Source of the DNA: CAYMMX01 sp964391675
GTDB lineage: Bacteria > Cyanobacteriota > Vampirovibrionia > Gastranaerophilales > Gastranaerophilaceae
Direction of reading: 5' to 3'
NCBI GenBank assembly: GCA_964391675.1
Contig: CAYMMX010000002.1
Span: 62,001 to 126,000, forward strand
Length of the DNA: 64,000 nt
A model generated the notes under the pieces. It saw only the letters and a list, made by a program, of their open reading frames with translations. It was not told the origin of the DNA and did no database searches. The position numbers were made by a program, and so were the translations under genes. This document shows positions 52,226 through 62,544 of this stretch, piece after piece; the stretch's first letter is position 1, and each line of letters begins with the position of its first letter.

Positions 52226-53293
52226 TTAACATTGAACTGTGCTTATGTAATGTTTGTAGTATTTGGTAATACCTTCTTTAAGAGAAATTTTTGGACTCCA
52301 ACCAAGAGATTTAATTTTTGTTGCATCCATTAATTTTCTTGGAGTTCCATTTGGTTTTGATTTATCCCAAGTCAATTCTCCATCAAATCCTACAATATCT
52401 TTAACCATTTCAATTAAATTTTTTAATTGAATATCTGTTCCGTCTGTTATATTAACAAGTTCCCCGATATCTTTATAATCTTTATTCTGCATTAAATAAA
52501 AACATGCATCTGCTAAATCTTCTGAATGCATCATTTCCCTATAAGGAGAGCCGTCACCCCATACAACAACTTTATCGGGATAAGCTCCAATCTGTGACAA
52601 AGCGTAAATAATAGAATTGTTGTCTTCCATATTTATTTTTTCGTCTAATCCCCAGCCTAAATTATATTTTGCTAAATCTTTTTTAATTGCGTCAAAATCG
52701 CCTGATTTAAGTAATTTTGCCAGATGAAAACGTCTTAAAAGCATTGGAAGTAAATGCGCTGTTTCCATATTGTAATTGTCACCAATTCCGTATTGATTAG
52801 TTGGCATTACTGAAATAAAATTAGTTCCGTACTGTTCATTATAGTATTTGCATAATTTTATTGCTGCAATTTTTGCAACAGCATAGGCTTCGTTTGTTTT
52901 TTCAAGTTCAGAAGTTAAAAGGCAATCTTCTTTCATCGGTTGAGGGGCAAGTCTTGGATATATGCAGCTTGAGCCAAGATTTAAAAGTTTTTTTACGCCA
53001 TATTTATAACTGGCGTGAATAACGTTTGTTGATATCATAAGATTATCGTATATAAATTCTGCCGGATATGTTGAATTAGCAATAATCCCACCAACTTTTG
53101 CGGCGGCAAGGATTACATAGTCAGGTTTTTCTTGTTCAAAGAAAGTTTCTGTTTCAGCTTGATTGCATAAATTTAACTCAGAGGAGCTTTTTGTAATTAT
53201 ATTTTCAAATCCCTCTGCTTGTAATTTCCTTAAAATAGCTGAACCCACAAGTCCATTATGTCCTGCAATATATATTTTATCTTTCTTTTCCAA
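52226..53293 (-). CDS. fcl: GDP-L-fucose synthase
   Basis: 355 residues. Epimerase and reductase making GDP-L-fucose from the product of Gmd. Rossmann motif AGHNGLVGSAI, SSCIYP with catalytic Ser, and YAVAKIAAIK with Tyr and Lys. An extra segment (about 190-225; KSGDFDAIKKDLAKYNLGWG) gives greater length than E. coli WcaG (321), as found in some bacteria. It lies 15 bases downstream of gmd. Confidence 0.94.
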   Translation of the reverse strand: MEKKDKIYIAGHNGLVGSAILRKLQAEGFENIITKSSSELNLCNQAETETFFEQEKPDYVILAAAKVGGIIANSTYPAEFIYDNLMISTNVIHASYKYGVKKLLNLGSSCIYPRLAPQPMKEDCLLTSELEKTNEAYAVAKIAAIKLCKYYNEQYGTNFISVMPTNQYGIGDNYNMETAHLLPMLLRRFHLAKLLKSGDFDAIKKDLAKYNLGWGLDEKINMEDNNSIIYALSQIGAYPDKVVVWGDGSPYREMMHSEDLADACFYLMQNKDYKDIGELVNITDGTDIQLKNLIEMVKDIVGFDGELTWDKSKPNGTPRKLMDATKIKSLGWSPKISLKEGITKYYKHYISTVQC

Positions 53294-53308
53294 TTTTTCA
53301 CCTAAAAT

Positions 53309-54397
53309 TTATTCTTGAGGAACAAGTACTTCATACCCGCCACTTTTTAAGAAGATTTCTTTTTTTGCTTCTTTCATATCTTCTTTAATCATTTCTTTTA
53401 CAAGCATAGGTAGGTCATATTTAGGTTCCCAACCCAATTTTTTGCGGGCTTTTGTTGCATTTCCTAAAAGCAAGTCAACTTCTGTAGGTCTAAAGTACCT
53501 TGGATCAACTTCTATTATTGTTTTACCGGTTCCTTTATCAATTCCTTTTTCATTAACTCCTTTACCTTTCCATTCAAGCTCTATACCTACTTCTTTGAAT
53601 GACATATTACAAAAATCTCTTATAGTTGTTGTAATTCCGGTTGCTAAAACAAAATCTTCCGGTTTATCTTGTTGTAAAATTCTCCACATTCCTTCAACGT
53701 AATCTTTAGCGTGTCCCCAGTCACGTTTTGAATCAAGGTTTCCTAAATAAAGTTTTTCTTCAATACCTAATTTGATTCTGACAGCGGCTCTTGTTATTTT
53801 TCTTGTAACAAAAGTTTCACCTCTTCGAGGGCTTTCGTGATTAAATAAAATTCCGTTACAAGCAAATATATTATAGCCTTCTCTATAGTTTACGCAAATC
53901 CAATATGCATAAAGTTTTGCACAAGCATATGGTGAACGTGGGTAAAAAGGAGTTGTTTCTTTTTGAGGTGTTTCTTGAACAAATCCGTAAAGTTCTGATG
54001 TTGATGCTTGATAAAATTTTGTCTTCTTTTCTAAACCTAAGATTCTGATTGCTTCTAAAATTCTTAATGTTCCTAATCCGTCTGCATTTGCTGTATATTC
54101 AGGACAATCAAATGAAACCTTTACGTGTGATTGTGCAGCTAAATTATAAATTTCATCAGGTTTAGTTTCTTGTATTAAGCGAATTAAATTGGTACTATCT
54201 GTTAAGTCACCATAATGTAATTTAAATTTCAAATTCTTACTATGGGTATCTTGATACAAATGATCAATACGAGCTGTATTAAAAGATGATGCTCTTCTTT
54301 TCATTCCATGTACTTCATATCCCTTTTCAAGTAATAGTTCTGCTAAGTATGCACCGTCTTGACCAGTTATACCTGTAATTAAAGCGACTTTTCCCAT
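53309..54397 (-). CDS. gmd: GDP-mannose 4,6-dehydratase
   Basis: 362 residues. Makes GDP-4-keto-6-deoxymannose from GDP-mannose. ITGITGQDGAYLAELLLEKG, AAQSHVKVSFDCPEYTA, SPYACAKLYAYW (Tyr-x3-Lys) and SPRRGETFVTRKI are standard. With fcl this makes GDP-L-fucose for fucosylated surface glycans. It stands at the far side of the window from the glycosyltransferases at 1-5 kb. Confidence 0.96.
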   Translation of the reverse strand: MGKVALITGITGQDGAYLAELLLEKGYEVHGMKRRASSFNTARIDHLYQDTHSKNLKFKLHYGDLTDSTNLIRLIQETKPDEIYNLAAQSHVKVSFDCPEYTANADGLGTLRILEAIRILGLEKKTKFYQASTSELYGFVQETPQKETTPFYPRSPYACAKLYAYWICVNYREGYNIFACNGILFNHESPRRGETFVTRKITRAAVRIKLGIEEKLYLGNLDSKRDWGHAKDYVEGMWRILQQDKPEDFVLATGITTTIRDFCNMSFKEVGIELEWKGKGVNEKGIDKGTGKTIIEVDPRYFRPTEVDLLLGNATKARKKLGWEPKYDLPMLVKEMIKEDMKEAKKEIFLKSGGYEVLVPQE

Positions 54398-54464
54398 GTT
54401 TTATTTTAACCTTTCCATTTTATACATTACTTCCATATCCAATTTTACAACAAACAAATAAAAT

Positions 54465-54493
54465 TTTAAAAAATCTTATTTTCTTGATATAAT
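54465..54493 (+). promoter_or_regulatory. Extended -10 promoter for prfA
   Basis: TTTAAA (54465-54470), 17 bases, TATAAT (54488-54493), preceded by TGA to make an extended -10 (TGATATAAT). Leader about 135 bases; AAGGATATATAAAA precedes the ATG at 54634. Confidence 0.5.
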
Positions 54494-54633
54494 TTATATT
54501 AAGTAGGATTTAATTAATATAAATTGTACATAAAAATGTATTAATTAAAGTAAAGCAAAGTATGAAACAATAAACAAATATTTATGTAAAGAAAAGCTGA
54601 AAGATAAATATTTTGTATAAGGATATATAAAAA

Positions 54634-55713
54634 ATGAAAGATATGTTAGATAAAATATTACAAATTGAAAAGAAATATCAAGAATTGGGTGAAACTTTAT
54701 CTAAACCTGAAATAATTCAAGATTATAATAAGTTTAAAGATCTGTCAAAGCAAAGAAAATCAATGGAAGAAACAGTTGAACTTTATCATGCATGGAAAAA
54801 AGCAACTGATTCAATTGACGAAGCTAAATTAATGATTCGAGACGAAAAAGATGAAGAAATGAAGGCTTTTTTAAAAACTGAAATGCAAGAAAATGAATTA
54901 AAACTTCCTGAATATGAAGAAAAAATGAAAGTTTTATTATTACCTCGTGATCCTATGGATGACAAAGATATTATGCTTGAAATCAGGGGTTCTGCCGGTG
55001 GAGATGAAGCGAATATTTTTGCAGGAGATTTAGCAAGAATGTACTTAAAATTTGCAGACAAACAAGGTTGGCAAACACAAGTTTTAAGTAAAACGGAATG
55101 TGAAGCAGGCGGATTTTCTGAGATTATTGTTTCAATAAAAGGTGATAATGTGTACTCCAGATTAAAATATGAATCAGGCGTTCACAGAGTTCAAAGGGTT
55201 CCCGCAACTGAATCTCAGGGTCGTGTACATACATCAACGGCAACTGTAGCAGTTATGCCTGAAGTTGATGATGTAGAGGTTGAAATAAAGCCTGAAGATA
55301 TCGAAATGTCTACAGCACGATCAGGTGGTGCAGGCGGGCAAAATGTAAACAAAGTTGAAACAGCGGCCAGGCTTTTTCATAAACCTACCGGTATTATGAT
55401 TTTTTGTACCGAAGAGCGTTCACAACTGCAAAATAAAGAAAGAGCAATACAAATTCTTAAAGCAAAATTGTATGATTTGGAAATTCAGAAACAAATGAAA
55501 GAAATTACAGATTTGCGCCGTTCTCAAGTTGGAACAGGTGATAGAAGTGAACGTATAAGAACTTATAATTTCCCTCAAGGACGTTTAACCGATCACAGGA
55601 TAGGTCAAAATCTTAATGTTTGGACAGCAATAGATGGTGATTTAGATGATTTATTAAATTTATTAGTTGAATATGACCAAAAATTAAAGTTGGAAAAACT
55701 TGCTCAAGGGTAA
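54634..55713 (+). CDS. prfA: Peptide chain release factor 1
   Basis: 359 residues. Terminates translation at UAA and UAG. Stop-codon recognition motif PAT in VQRVPATESQGRVHT (about 190) and the GGQ in GGAGGQNVNKVET (about 234). EIRGSAGGDEANIFAGDL is typical of RF1. Confidence 0.97.
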   Translation: MKDMLDKILQIEKKYQELGETLSKPEIIQDYNKFKDLSKQRKSMEETVELYHAWKKATDSIDEAKLMIRDEKDEEMKAFLKTEMQENELKLPEYEEKMKVLLLPRDPMDDKDIMLEIRGSAGGDEANIFAGDLARMYLKFADKQGWQTQVLSKTECEAGGFSEIIVSIKGDNVYSRLKYESGVHRVQRVPATESQGRVHTSTATVAVMPEVDDVEVEIKPEDIEMSTARSGGAGGQNVNKVETAARLFHKPTGIMIFCTEERSQLQNKERAIQILKAKLYDLEIQKQMKEITDLRRSQVGTGDRSERIRTYNFPQGRLTDHRIGQNLNVWTAIDGDLDDLLNLLVEYDQKLKLEKLAQG

Positions 55714-55848
55714 GTTTAAGTTAAAATTAAAACCCGATATGTTTAAGTATATAGCCACATTTACTTCTTGTAACATGTCTTATTAATTTAGGCAATTTAT
55801 GCGTGCAAATTGTTTTTACATGTATAAAGGTAGGTTTATTGTATATTT

Positions 55849-57885
55849 ATGAGTTATCCTGTGAATCAAAGAGTTAATCCATATCAACAGCAACAGCAAA
55901 CGCAACAACAGCAGCAATTGCAACAAAATCCTGCAATGGGATACGGTCTTAACGTTAATGGTACTAACCCTCTTGATAAAATAAATGTCGATTCTCAAAA
56001 AGTAAAAGACGCAGCACTTGAAAAATCAAGACAGACATGGATTGGTAGAATAACAGAAAGCCTTGCATCTCAAAATTTAACTATAGGTAAGGCAATTATT
56101 TGTGCTTTAGGTGCTGTAGGAGTTGTTTTTGGGGCTAGTGGTGCCATGAACACTTTTATAAGAAAAGGCGGAATGTTTAAAATGGGCAAAGTTGTTGATG
56201 ATTTTGCCGTTAAAATGTTAAAAAATAAAAAAATTGCTTCGGCTGTGAATAAGAGTTCAAAATCAGTAGATGCTTTAAAAACATGGTTTAAAAAAACTGA
56301 TTTGGGAAAATTATTCTCTGATAATAAGAATTTACTTCAACCAAAAAACCAAATGGCTGCTTTCATGTCTAAAGGAACAAAATGCGAAGCTGTGGATGAA
56401 ATTACTGACGTTTTAAAAGCTATGGTAAATGAAGGTGAAAACAGACCAAAAGAATATCGTGGTTTATTCGGAATAATTAGAAAAAATATAAGTAATTTTA
56501 TGCAAAGATTTCCTTGGGAACAGAATGCTAAAAAAGTTTCCGAGTCTAATCTCAAAAAATTTAAAGAAATTGTAAAAGAACTTCCTAGTGTTAAAAAAGG
56601 AACAGAGTCTGTTGATGATATTATAAGCCAAATTTTAAAAGTAGATGATGGTGGAATTGATAATAAGTTTGCTGTATATAAAAAAATTGAACCGGCGTTA
56701 AAAAAATATTTTGGCTATGATATCGAAGATAAAGCAAAATTAATTGAATATTTATCAAAAGGACAAAAAGGACAAGCAGCAGAAAAAATTGTTCAAAGAG
56801 TAAATATAATGGGTTTGACTCATAAAGTTGATTTGGGTGAAGCTGTTAAAAAAGTTATGATATTAAATGGTGAAACAGCTCAAACAGGCTTGGGTAAGAC
56901 TGCTCAAATTGCATCTTTACGTTCCATAGAAGGTGTTTCAAATGGTGTAACCAGTCGTTCTAAAATGGGACTGATAATGGGTCTTGGAATCTATTGGGGT
57001 ATTATGAAAAAAATAGTTAATGCGCCAAAAGGTGAAAAATCTAAAACAGCTGTTGATGAAGTTGTTCAGGATATGGGTGGATACATGATGTTACCTGTTA
57101 CAGCTGGGGTTTTATATGGCGCAGCTTCATTGATGAATTGGGGATTAAAACCCGGAAGTTTCCCTAAATTTAGCGAAAGAGCTGCAGAGTTAGCAAAACA
57201 ATATGATAATGTGGGTAATAATGTCTCAAAAGTAGCAATAATGGAAGCATATAAAAAACTTGCAAAAGAAACCTATTCTCAAGGAAAATGGTATCAAAAA
57301 TTATTAAGATGGCCTTCCCAAAAGATTTTATCAGCAGGATTAATATCAAAACCGAGCGGATTTTTATCCAAATTTAAGAATGGTTTTGGTGGCGGTGCTC
57401 TAAGATTCTTTGCCTTTTCGATGATAGTTTCTCCATTATTGATGAAACCTATTATAACTCTTTCAAGAGCAATATTTGGTAAAACTACAGAAGTTAAGAA
57501 AGAAGAAGCTGAACTAAAGGCTAAGAAAGAAAATAAACAACAATATCCTCCTCTTTCTTACCCTGATTACAATCAAACTGAAACTTTTGTACAGCCGCAA
57601 GTTCAACAAATTCAACCTAATACTGTAATAAAACCGATACAACAGTATAATAATAATTTAGCTAATAATCAGGTAAATACTGTTAAAAATGAAAATTTAA
57701 TAAATAATTCTGTAAGTCAAAGAGAAATGATACCAACTTCTGAATCAACAAAGAGAAGATATATTCCATCTGAAGAAGGAATAAAAATCGATTATACAAA
57801 AACAGACCAAGAAAAAAGTGATAGAGCCAATACTGCTATTAACAAGTCTTTGCAGGTAGATAAAGTTGTAAGCAGATATGTTTAG
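55849..57885 (+). CDS. Large hypothetical membrane protein with poly-Gln N terminus
   Basis: 678 residues, no recognised domain. Residues 13-27 are a Gln tract (about 11 Gln in 15). Hydrophobic segments suited to membrane helices lie near 79-103, 373-391, 408-428 and 514-540. Between them are Lys-rich helical stretches. The last 110 residues are Gln/Asn-rich, low complexity. No Shine-Dalgarno before the ATG. No homologue known to me; large Lys-rich membrane proteins with disordered ends are common in gut Melainabacteria, but this is recollection, not a search. Its end overlaps the convergent cca gene by 4 bases. Confidence 0.6.
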   Translation: MSYPVNQRVNPYQQQQQTQQQQQLQQNPAMGYGLNVNGTNPLDKINVDSQKVKDAALEKSRQTWIGRITESLASQNLTIGKAIICALGAVGVVFGASGAMNTFIRKGGMFKMGKVVDDFAVKMLKNKKIASAVNKSSKSVDALKTWFKKTDLGKLFSDNKNLLQPKNQMAAFMSKGTKCEAVDEITDVLKAMVNEGENRPKEYRGLFGIIRKNISNFMQRFPWEQNAKKVSESNLKKFKEIVKELPSVKKGTESVDDIISQILKVDDGGIDNKFAVYKKIEPALKKYFGYDIEDKAKLIEYLSKGQKGQAAEKIVQRVNIMGLTHKVDLGEAVKKVMILNGETAQTGLGKTAQIASLRSIEGVSNGVTSRSKMGLIMGLGIYWGIMKKIVNAPKGEKSKTAVDEVVQDMGGYMMLPVTAGVLYGAASLMNWGLKPGSFPKFSERAAELAKQYDNVGNNVSKVAIMEAYKKLAKETYSQGKWYQKLLRWPSQKILSAGLISKPSGFLSKFKNGFGGGALRFFAFSMIVSPLLMKPIITLSRAIFGKTTEVKKEEAELKAKKENKQQYPPLSYPDYNQTETFVQPQVQQIQPNTVIKPIQQYNNNLANNQVNTVKNENLINNSVSQREMIPTSESTKRRYIPSEEGIKIDYTKTDQEKSDRANTAINKSLQVDKVVSRYV

Positions 57886-59093
57886 TTTTTGTAAAAATGG
57901 GTTTTAACCAACTCTAATTCTTGGTTTTTAATCATTTCGGGATTCTTAATTTTTTCTTTAAGAACATACTCAAGTATATTGTTAAATTTCTTTGAAGGTT
58001 TAAATCCCATTTTAATCAAATCATCACCGGTAATTTTTAATTTAATGCTTTGCAGTTTATTCAGGTAGTGCAAAACTTCTTTTTCTTTATCAAGAGTTGC
58101 TAAAATTAGTAAAGTTTCAGTTTTCTGAGTACAAAATGCCTTATGAATGCTAAAATCATTATCTAAGTTTTTTTCTAAAAGGCATTTTACACCTTTAATA
58201 ACATCTTGCTCATATTTTGTAAGAGAAAATTTATCAGAATTTGTATTAACTAAAATAATTCCGAAATATACAAGCCAAGGGTATTTTGGTTTGTATATAT
58301 TAATCAAGTCTTCTATTTTTTCTCTCGGAACTTTTATTGAATTTTTTGAAATTAATTTATAAATGTTCTGATTTATAAATTTATCGAAAGTTTTTTGCGA
58401 ATTTTGTTCAAAAGTTTTTTTAAGTTCTTGCTTAACTCTTTTGTAACCCATATCATAATTAACATTATTCAAGTATTTTTCTTGTAATTTTAGAGTGTTT
58501 TGATCAAGTTTAAAATTAAATTTTGAAGAATATTTTAAAGCTCTTATAATTCTTGTAGGGTCGTCTATAAAACTTTTGTCATGCAGGATTTTTATTTGCT
58601 TATTTTTTAAATCTTTAAATCCCCCTGTATAATCTATTAAATCAGCAAAATAATCTTTATTAAGGGATAATGCAAGCGAATTAACCGTAAAATCTCTTCT
58701 TAAAACGTCTTCTTTTAAATTGCATCCTATTTTATCAACATGCGGTAAATGGCCTTTTTTAGGATAACTTTCACTTCTTGTAGATGCTAAATCAATATTT
58801 TTACCTGAAATTTCTACTTTTACTGTTCCAAAGTCTTTGTGAATGCTTAATATTTTTGCCAAATTTTTTTCTTTTAAAATGTTGGCAAATTTAATAGCAT
58901 CACCTTCAATTGTAATATCTATATCAAGGCTCTGTCTGTTTAAAAGTAAATCCCGAACAATACCACCAATTAAATAAATTTTAAAATTATATTCAAAAGC
59001 ATTATCAGATAAGAGTTTAAAGATATTTTTAAACTCTTCATTAAAATATGAATTATAATTCTCATATAGATTAATGATGTCCATGGGTATCAT
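57882..59093 (-). CDS. CCA tRNA nucleotidyltransferase / poly(A) polymerase family
   Basis: 403 residues. Class II nucleotidyltransferase: YLIGGIVRDLLLNRQSLDID with the GG and DxD motifs (about 40-60), LRRDFTVNSLALSL, and DDPTRIIRALKYSSKF. It adds or repairs CCA at tRNA 3' ends, or adds poly(A). CCA-adding and poly(A) enzymes are hard to tell apart by sequence; cyanobacteria-like lineages sometimes split CC and A addition. The ATG at 59091-59093 has no clear ribosome site; an ATG 9 bases in is an alternative. Confidence 0.88.
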   Translation of the reverse strand: MIPMDIINLYENYNSYFNEEFKNIFKLLSDNAFEYNFKIYLIGGIVRDLLLNRQSLDIDITIEGDAIKFANILKEKNLAKILSIHKDFGTVKVEISGKNIDLASTRSESYPKKGHLPHVDKIGCNLKEDVLRRDFTVNSLALSLNKDYFADLIDYTGGFKDLKNKQIKILHDKSFIDDPTRIIRALKYSSKFNFKLDQNTLKLQEKYLNNVNYDMGYKRVKQELKKTFEQNSQKTFDKFINQNIYKLISKNSIKVPREKIEDLINIYKPKYPWLVYFGIILVNTNSDKFSLTKYEQDVIKGVKCLLEKNLDNDFSIHKAFCTQKTETLLILATLDKEKEVLHYLNKLQSIKLKITGDDLIKMGFKPSKKFNNILEYVLKEKIKNPEMIKNQELELVKTHFYKN

Positions 59094-59291
59094 TTTAGCG
59101 TAAAATAAGAAAAGTGAAAAGATTAAGGTTTAGTAACTAAAAAGATGTGAGCAAACAAATCTCAAATTATTAGAGGAACAGAGAATAATTCAGCGAGTGT
59201 TTTAAGTTAATAAGCAGTTAGAACAAAAAATATTCGTTCATTAGATATATGTTAAGGCGAAGGAAAGTAATTTCGTATAAGGAAGTAAAAT

Positions 59292-62200
59292 ATGCTACAA
59301 GAAGCAACACGTGCGTTAAATTCCGCATTTAATAACAGTTTTATAAAAAAATTAAGCCAATATCTTCATGATTGTGTTCGTGAAGAAGTAAAAAGTGCTA
59401 CATTTAGAAATTTAAAGCAAGATAAAGATAATAAGTGGATTTTTCTTCATGAAGAAGAAAAATTATTTCATAATTTCGGTGAATATTTAAAACTTGACGG
59501 TTCGGACTCAAAATTAACAGAACTTATGATTCAAAGCGAATTAAGTCAAAAAGATAAATATTTGATATACGGTTATTTATTTTTAGTTGGAAAAAGTTCT
59601 AAAAATAAAAAATCGAATGAATTTTTAACCCCTCTTTTGTATATGCCATGTAGATTAGAGCGAAACGGTGTTAATATTAATTGTATGCTCCAAGACGAAT
59701 TTTTATCTTTAAATACAGGAGCTTTGACAGCTTTGATGAAAAAAAGTGATGATGAGGATGAAGTTGAACAATTATTAGAAGGACTTTTGGATGTTGTTCC
59801 AGACCTTCCTATTACAAAAGAAAAATTAGATATTTTCTTAACAACACTTAAGTCGATTATTCCTGAAATAGAGATTAAAATTGATCACTCGGAAGATGTT
59901 GATGAAGATAATATTACAAAAGATTTTTACAAAGAAATTCCCGAAGATGAAGTAATTGATTCGGAGAATATTGATGAAGTTGTCGAAAGTGTTTCTATCA
60001 AGACCCCTGTAAAAATTGATAAAATAACTTTAACAAATCAATGTTCAATAATTTTGACTAAACGACCTTCTGTCACAGCAGGGGTATTACATGAATTAAT
60101 ACAAATTGCCGAAAAACCAAGTGGTGTTTATAGAGAGACGGCATTAAACATTATAAACGAAGAATACTTGCAAACTAAAGGAAAATTGGTAGATAATCCT
60201 GTTAAACAATCAAGAGATTTAAAAGATTTTGCTGCAGTTACTCCCTTATCATTAAGTGACTCACAGGAAAATGTTATAAAAAGTCTTGAAAATAATACTT
60301 TTGTTGCTGTTTACGGACCTCCGGGAACAGGAAAATCTCAAACAATTGTTAATTTAGTTTCTCACTTAATCGCAAATGGTAAAACAGTTCTTGTTGCATC
60401 AAGAATGGATAAAGCGGTTGATGTTGTTTCAGAACGTTTAAATGATTTAGGCGCTCCTTTTTTAGCCCTAAGAGCAGGAAGAATGAATTATCAAAAACAA
60501 TTGAGCTTTCAATTGCAGGATTTACTCTCCAACAAAGTTGATTTAGATAGTGAATACGAAGATACTCTTTTTGCGGAAGTAAAAGATATGAAAGAACTTT
60601 TAAATAATATAAAAGAGCTTGAAAATAAATCTGAAAATATAATTCAATTAGAGCACCGCTGGCAGGAACTCTTTATGCAAAAGGCAGAGCAGGAAAAGAT
60701 TCTTGGACAAATGTCTTTTATTAAAGAATCTTTAAAAAAGGCAGAAATTGATCAGATTAAAAATATAATAGAAGTTATCGAAAAAAATCTTGAAAAAACA
60801 GGATTCTTTGCTTCGATTTCTAATTATTCAAGTAAAAATAAGCTTAAAAAGTTATTGAAGCTTACAGATTTTAATGAAAGTTATGAAAATATAGGTAGAT
60901 TAAAACAAGAACTGGATATTGCAAAACTGGCATGTGAGATGCTAATTGTTGAATCCAATATTCAAAAACTTGGCAATTTGCATGTAAACTCAGAACAAAT
61001 TCGTATGCTAAAGAAAAAACAACGCCATTTAGCTATAGATATTTTAAAAGGAAAAAGACGTGAATCTTTAAAAGGACTTTTACGTGATCAGACAAAACGT
61101 CAAAGGCTTATTGTTCATACGAAATCACTTGTAGAACGTAAAAAAAATCTTCAAAACAGACTTTTAGAAGGTGAGGATTTTAAACCTTTAATGGAAGCCT
61201 TTCCTTGCTGGTGTGTGACAACATATGCAATTTCCGGCTCTTTACCTATGAAACCCGGATTATTTGACGTGGCAATAATAGATGAAGCATCACAGTGTGA
61301 TATTGCAAGTTGTTTCCCTATACTTTTTAGAGCTAAAAAAGCAGTAGTAGTTGGCGATGACAAGCAATTGCCGCATTTATCGTTTCTTGAAAAAGCAAAA
61401 GAACAATCTTTTTTAAGTCAATATTCAATACCGGATAAGTACCAATTGATGTGGAGATTTAGAACAAATTCTATGTTCGATTTAGCAAATTATTATTCTA
61501 TGAATCCTGTCTTGTTAGACGAACATTTCAGAAGTTTACCTCCTATAATAAATTTTTCAAATCAGGAATTTTATGGCGACAGAATGAGAATTATGAGAAG
61601 AAATTCTAATGAAAACAGTGTTTTAGAGTTGGTTCATGTAAATGACGGAAAAGTTGATTTTGATGCTACAAGAAACTTGCCTGAGGTAGAAGCGGTTGTT
61701 TCTAAGTTACAGGAATTGATAATTGAAGATGAAAGAAAAAATCCTGATAACCCTGTTTCTATAGGTATTATTTCACCTTTTAGGGCACAGGTTGAACAAC
61801 TTAAGATTTCTGTTGCAAGGGTTTTATCAGAGCATATGATTAAAAAACACAGAATAGAAATAGGAACCGCACATACTTTTCAGGGAGATGAAAAAGATAT
61901 AATACTTATTTCCTGGGCATTTGCTGCAAACAGTTTCTCTCAAAGTTTAACATTTTTACAAAAACCAAATTTATTTAATGTTGCAATAACTCGTGCAAGA
62001 TACAGAATGATTAATTTTATATCCAAAGATCCAAAGGAACTTCCCGATGGAGTCTTAAGAAGTTACTTAAGCTATGTTCAAGAATATCAGGCAAGAAAAC
62101 ATGCTATTTTAAATAATGAGATAGATGAAAATATTTATAAAAATTCATTTGAAAAAGATGTTGCAGCAACTATTCGTGACTTGGGTTATAAAGTTCAGGC

Positions 62201-62414
62201 AGGAGTTGAAGTGGCAGGGTTTAGTGTTGATATATTGGTCGACGGAAATATAGCAATTGAATGTGATGGTGTGCAAGATCAAAAAAGAGCTTCTGCAACA
62301 AACATGAAAAAACAGGCAATATTAGAGCGTTCAGGGTATAAGATTAATCGTGTAACCTTCCGTGAATGGCAATATTCACCAAAAGCTTGTTTGGATAGAA
62401 TTTTGTTAAACTAA
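59292..62414 (+). CDS. SF1 (UPF1-like) helicase with C-terminal endonuclease domain
   Basis: 1040 residues. A novel N-terminal region (about 1-320) precedes an AAA-type SF1 motor: Walker A GPPGTGKSQT (about 343), Walker B with IIDEASQCD (about 664), VGDDKQLPHLSF, HTFQGDEKDIILISW (about 862) and AITRAR (about 899). A coiled insertion (about 435-600) interrupts it. The final 85 residues (about 955-1040) are a Vsr/MTES_1575-like endonuclease: FEKDVAATIRDLGY, VDILVDG, AIECDG. Such fusions occur among DNA-processing and defence proteins. AAGGAAG precedes the ATG. No methylase or toxin neighbour. Confidence 0.87.
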   Translation: MLQEATRALNSAFNNSFIKKLSQYLHDCVREEVKSATFRNLKQDKDNKWIFLHEEEKLFHNFGEYLKLDGSDSKLTELMIQSELSQKDKYLIYGYLFLVGKSSKNKKSNEFLTPLLYMPCRLERNGVNINCMLQDEFLSLNTGALTALMKKSDDEDEVEQLLEGLLDVVPDLPITKEKLDIFLTTLKSIIPEIEIKIDHSEDVDEDNITKDFYKEIPEDEVIDSENIDEVVESVSIKTPVKIDKITLTNQCSIILTKRPSVTAGVLHELIQIAEKPSGVYRETALNIINEEYLQTKGKLVDNPVKQSRDLKDFAAVTPLSLSDSQENVIKSLENNTFVAVYGPPGTGKSQTIVNLVSHLIANGKTVLVASRMDKAVDVVSERLNDLGAPFLALRAGRMNYQKQLSFQLQDLLSNKVDLDSEYEDTLFAEVKDMKELLNNIKELENKSENIIQLEHRWQELFMQKAEQEKILGQMSFIKESLKKAEIDQIKNIIEVIEKNLEKTGFFASISNYSSKNKLKKLLKLTDFNESYENIGRLKQELDIAKLACEMLIVESNIQKLGNLHVNSEQIRMLKKKQRHLAIDILKGKRRESLKGLLRDQTKRQRLIVHTKSLVERKKNLQNRLLEGEDFKPLMEAFPCWCVTTYAISGSLPMKPGLFDVAIIDEASQCDIASCFPILFRAKKAVVVGDDKQLPHLSFLEKAKEQSFLSQYSIPDKYQLMWRFRTNSMFDLANYYSMNPVLLDEHFRSLPPIINFSNQEFYGDRMRIMRRNSNENSVLELVHVNDGKVDFDATRNLPEVEAVVSKLQELIIEDERKNPDNPVSIGIISPFRAQVEQLKISVARVLSEHMIKKHRIEIGTAHTFQGDEKDIILISWAFAANSFSQSLTFLQKPNLFNVAITRARYRMINFISKDPKELPDGVLRSYLSYVQEYQARKHAILNNEIDENIYKNSFEKDVAATIRDLGYKVQAGVEVAGFSVDILVDGNIAIECDGVQDQKRASATNMKKQAILERSGYKINRVTFREWQYSPKACLDRILLN

Positions 62415-62544
62415 GTTAATAGTTATCAAGGTATTTTCTAATAAATGTAAATTTTTGAATTTTTGTATTCCTAATCTAGCAAAAAATTTTTTTTTGCGAT
62501 TTAATATACTTAGTAAGATTTTAAGAATATGCTAAGGATTTAAA

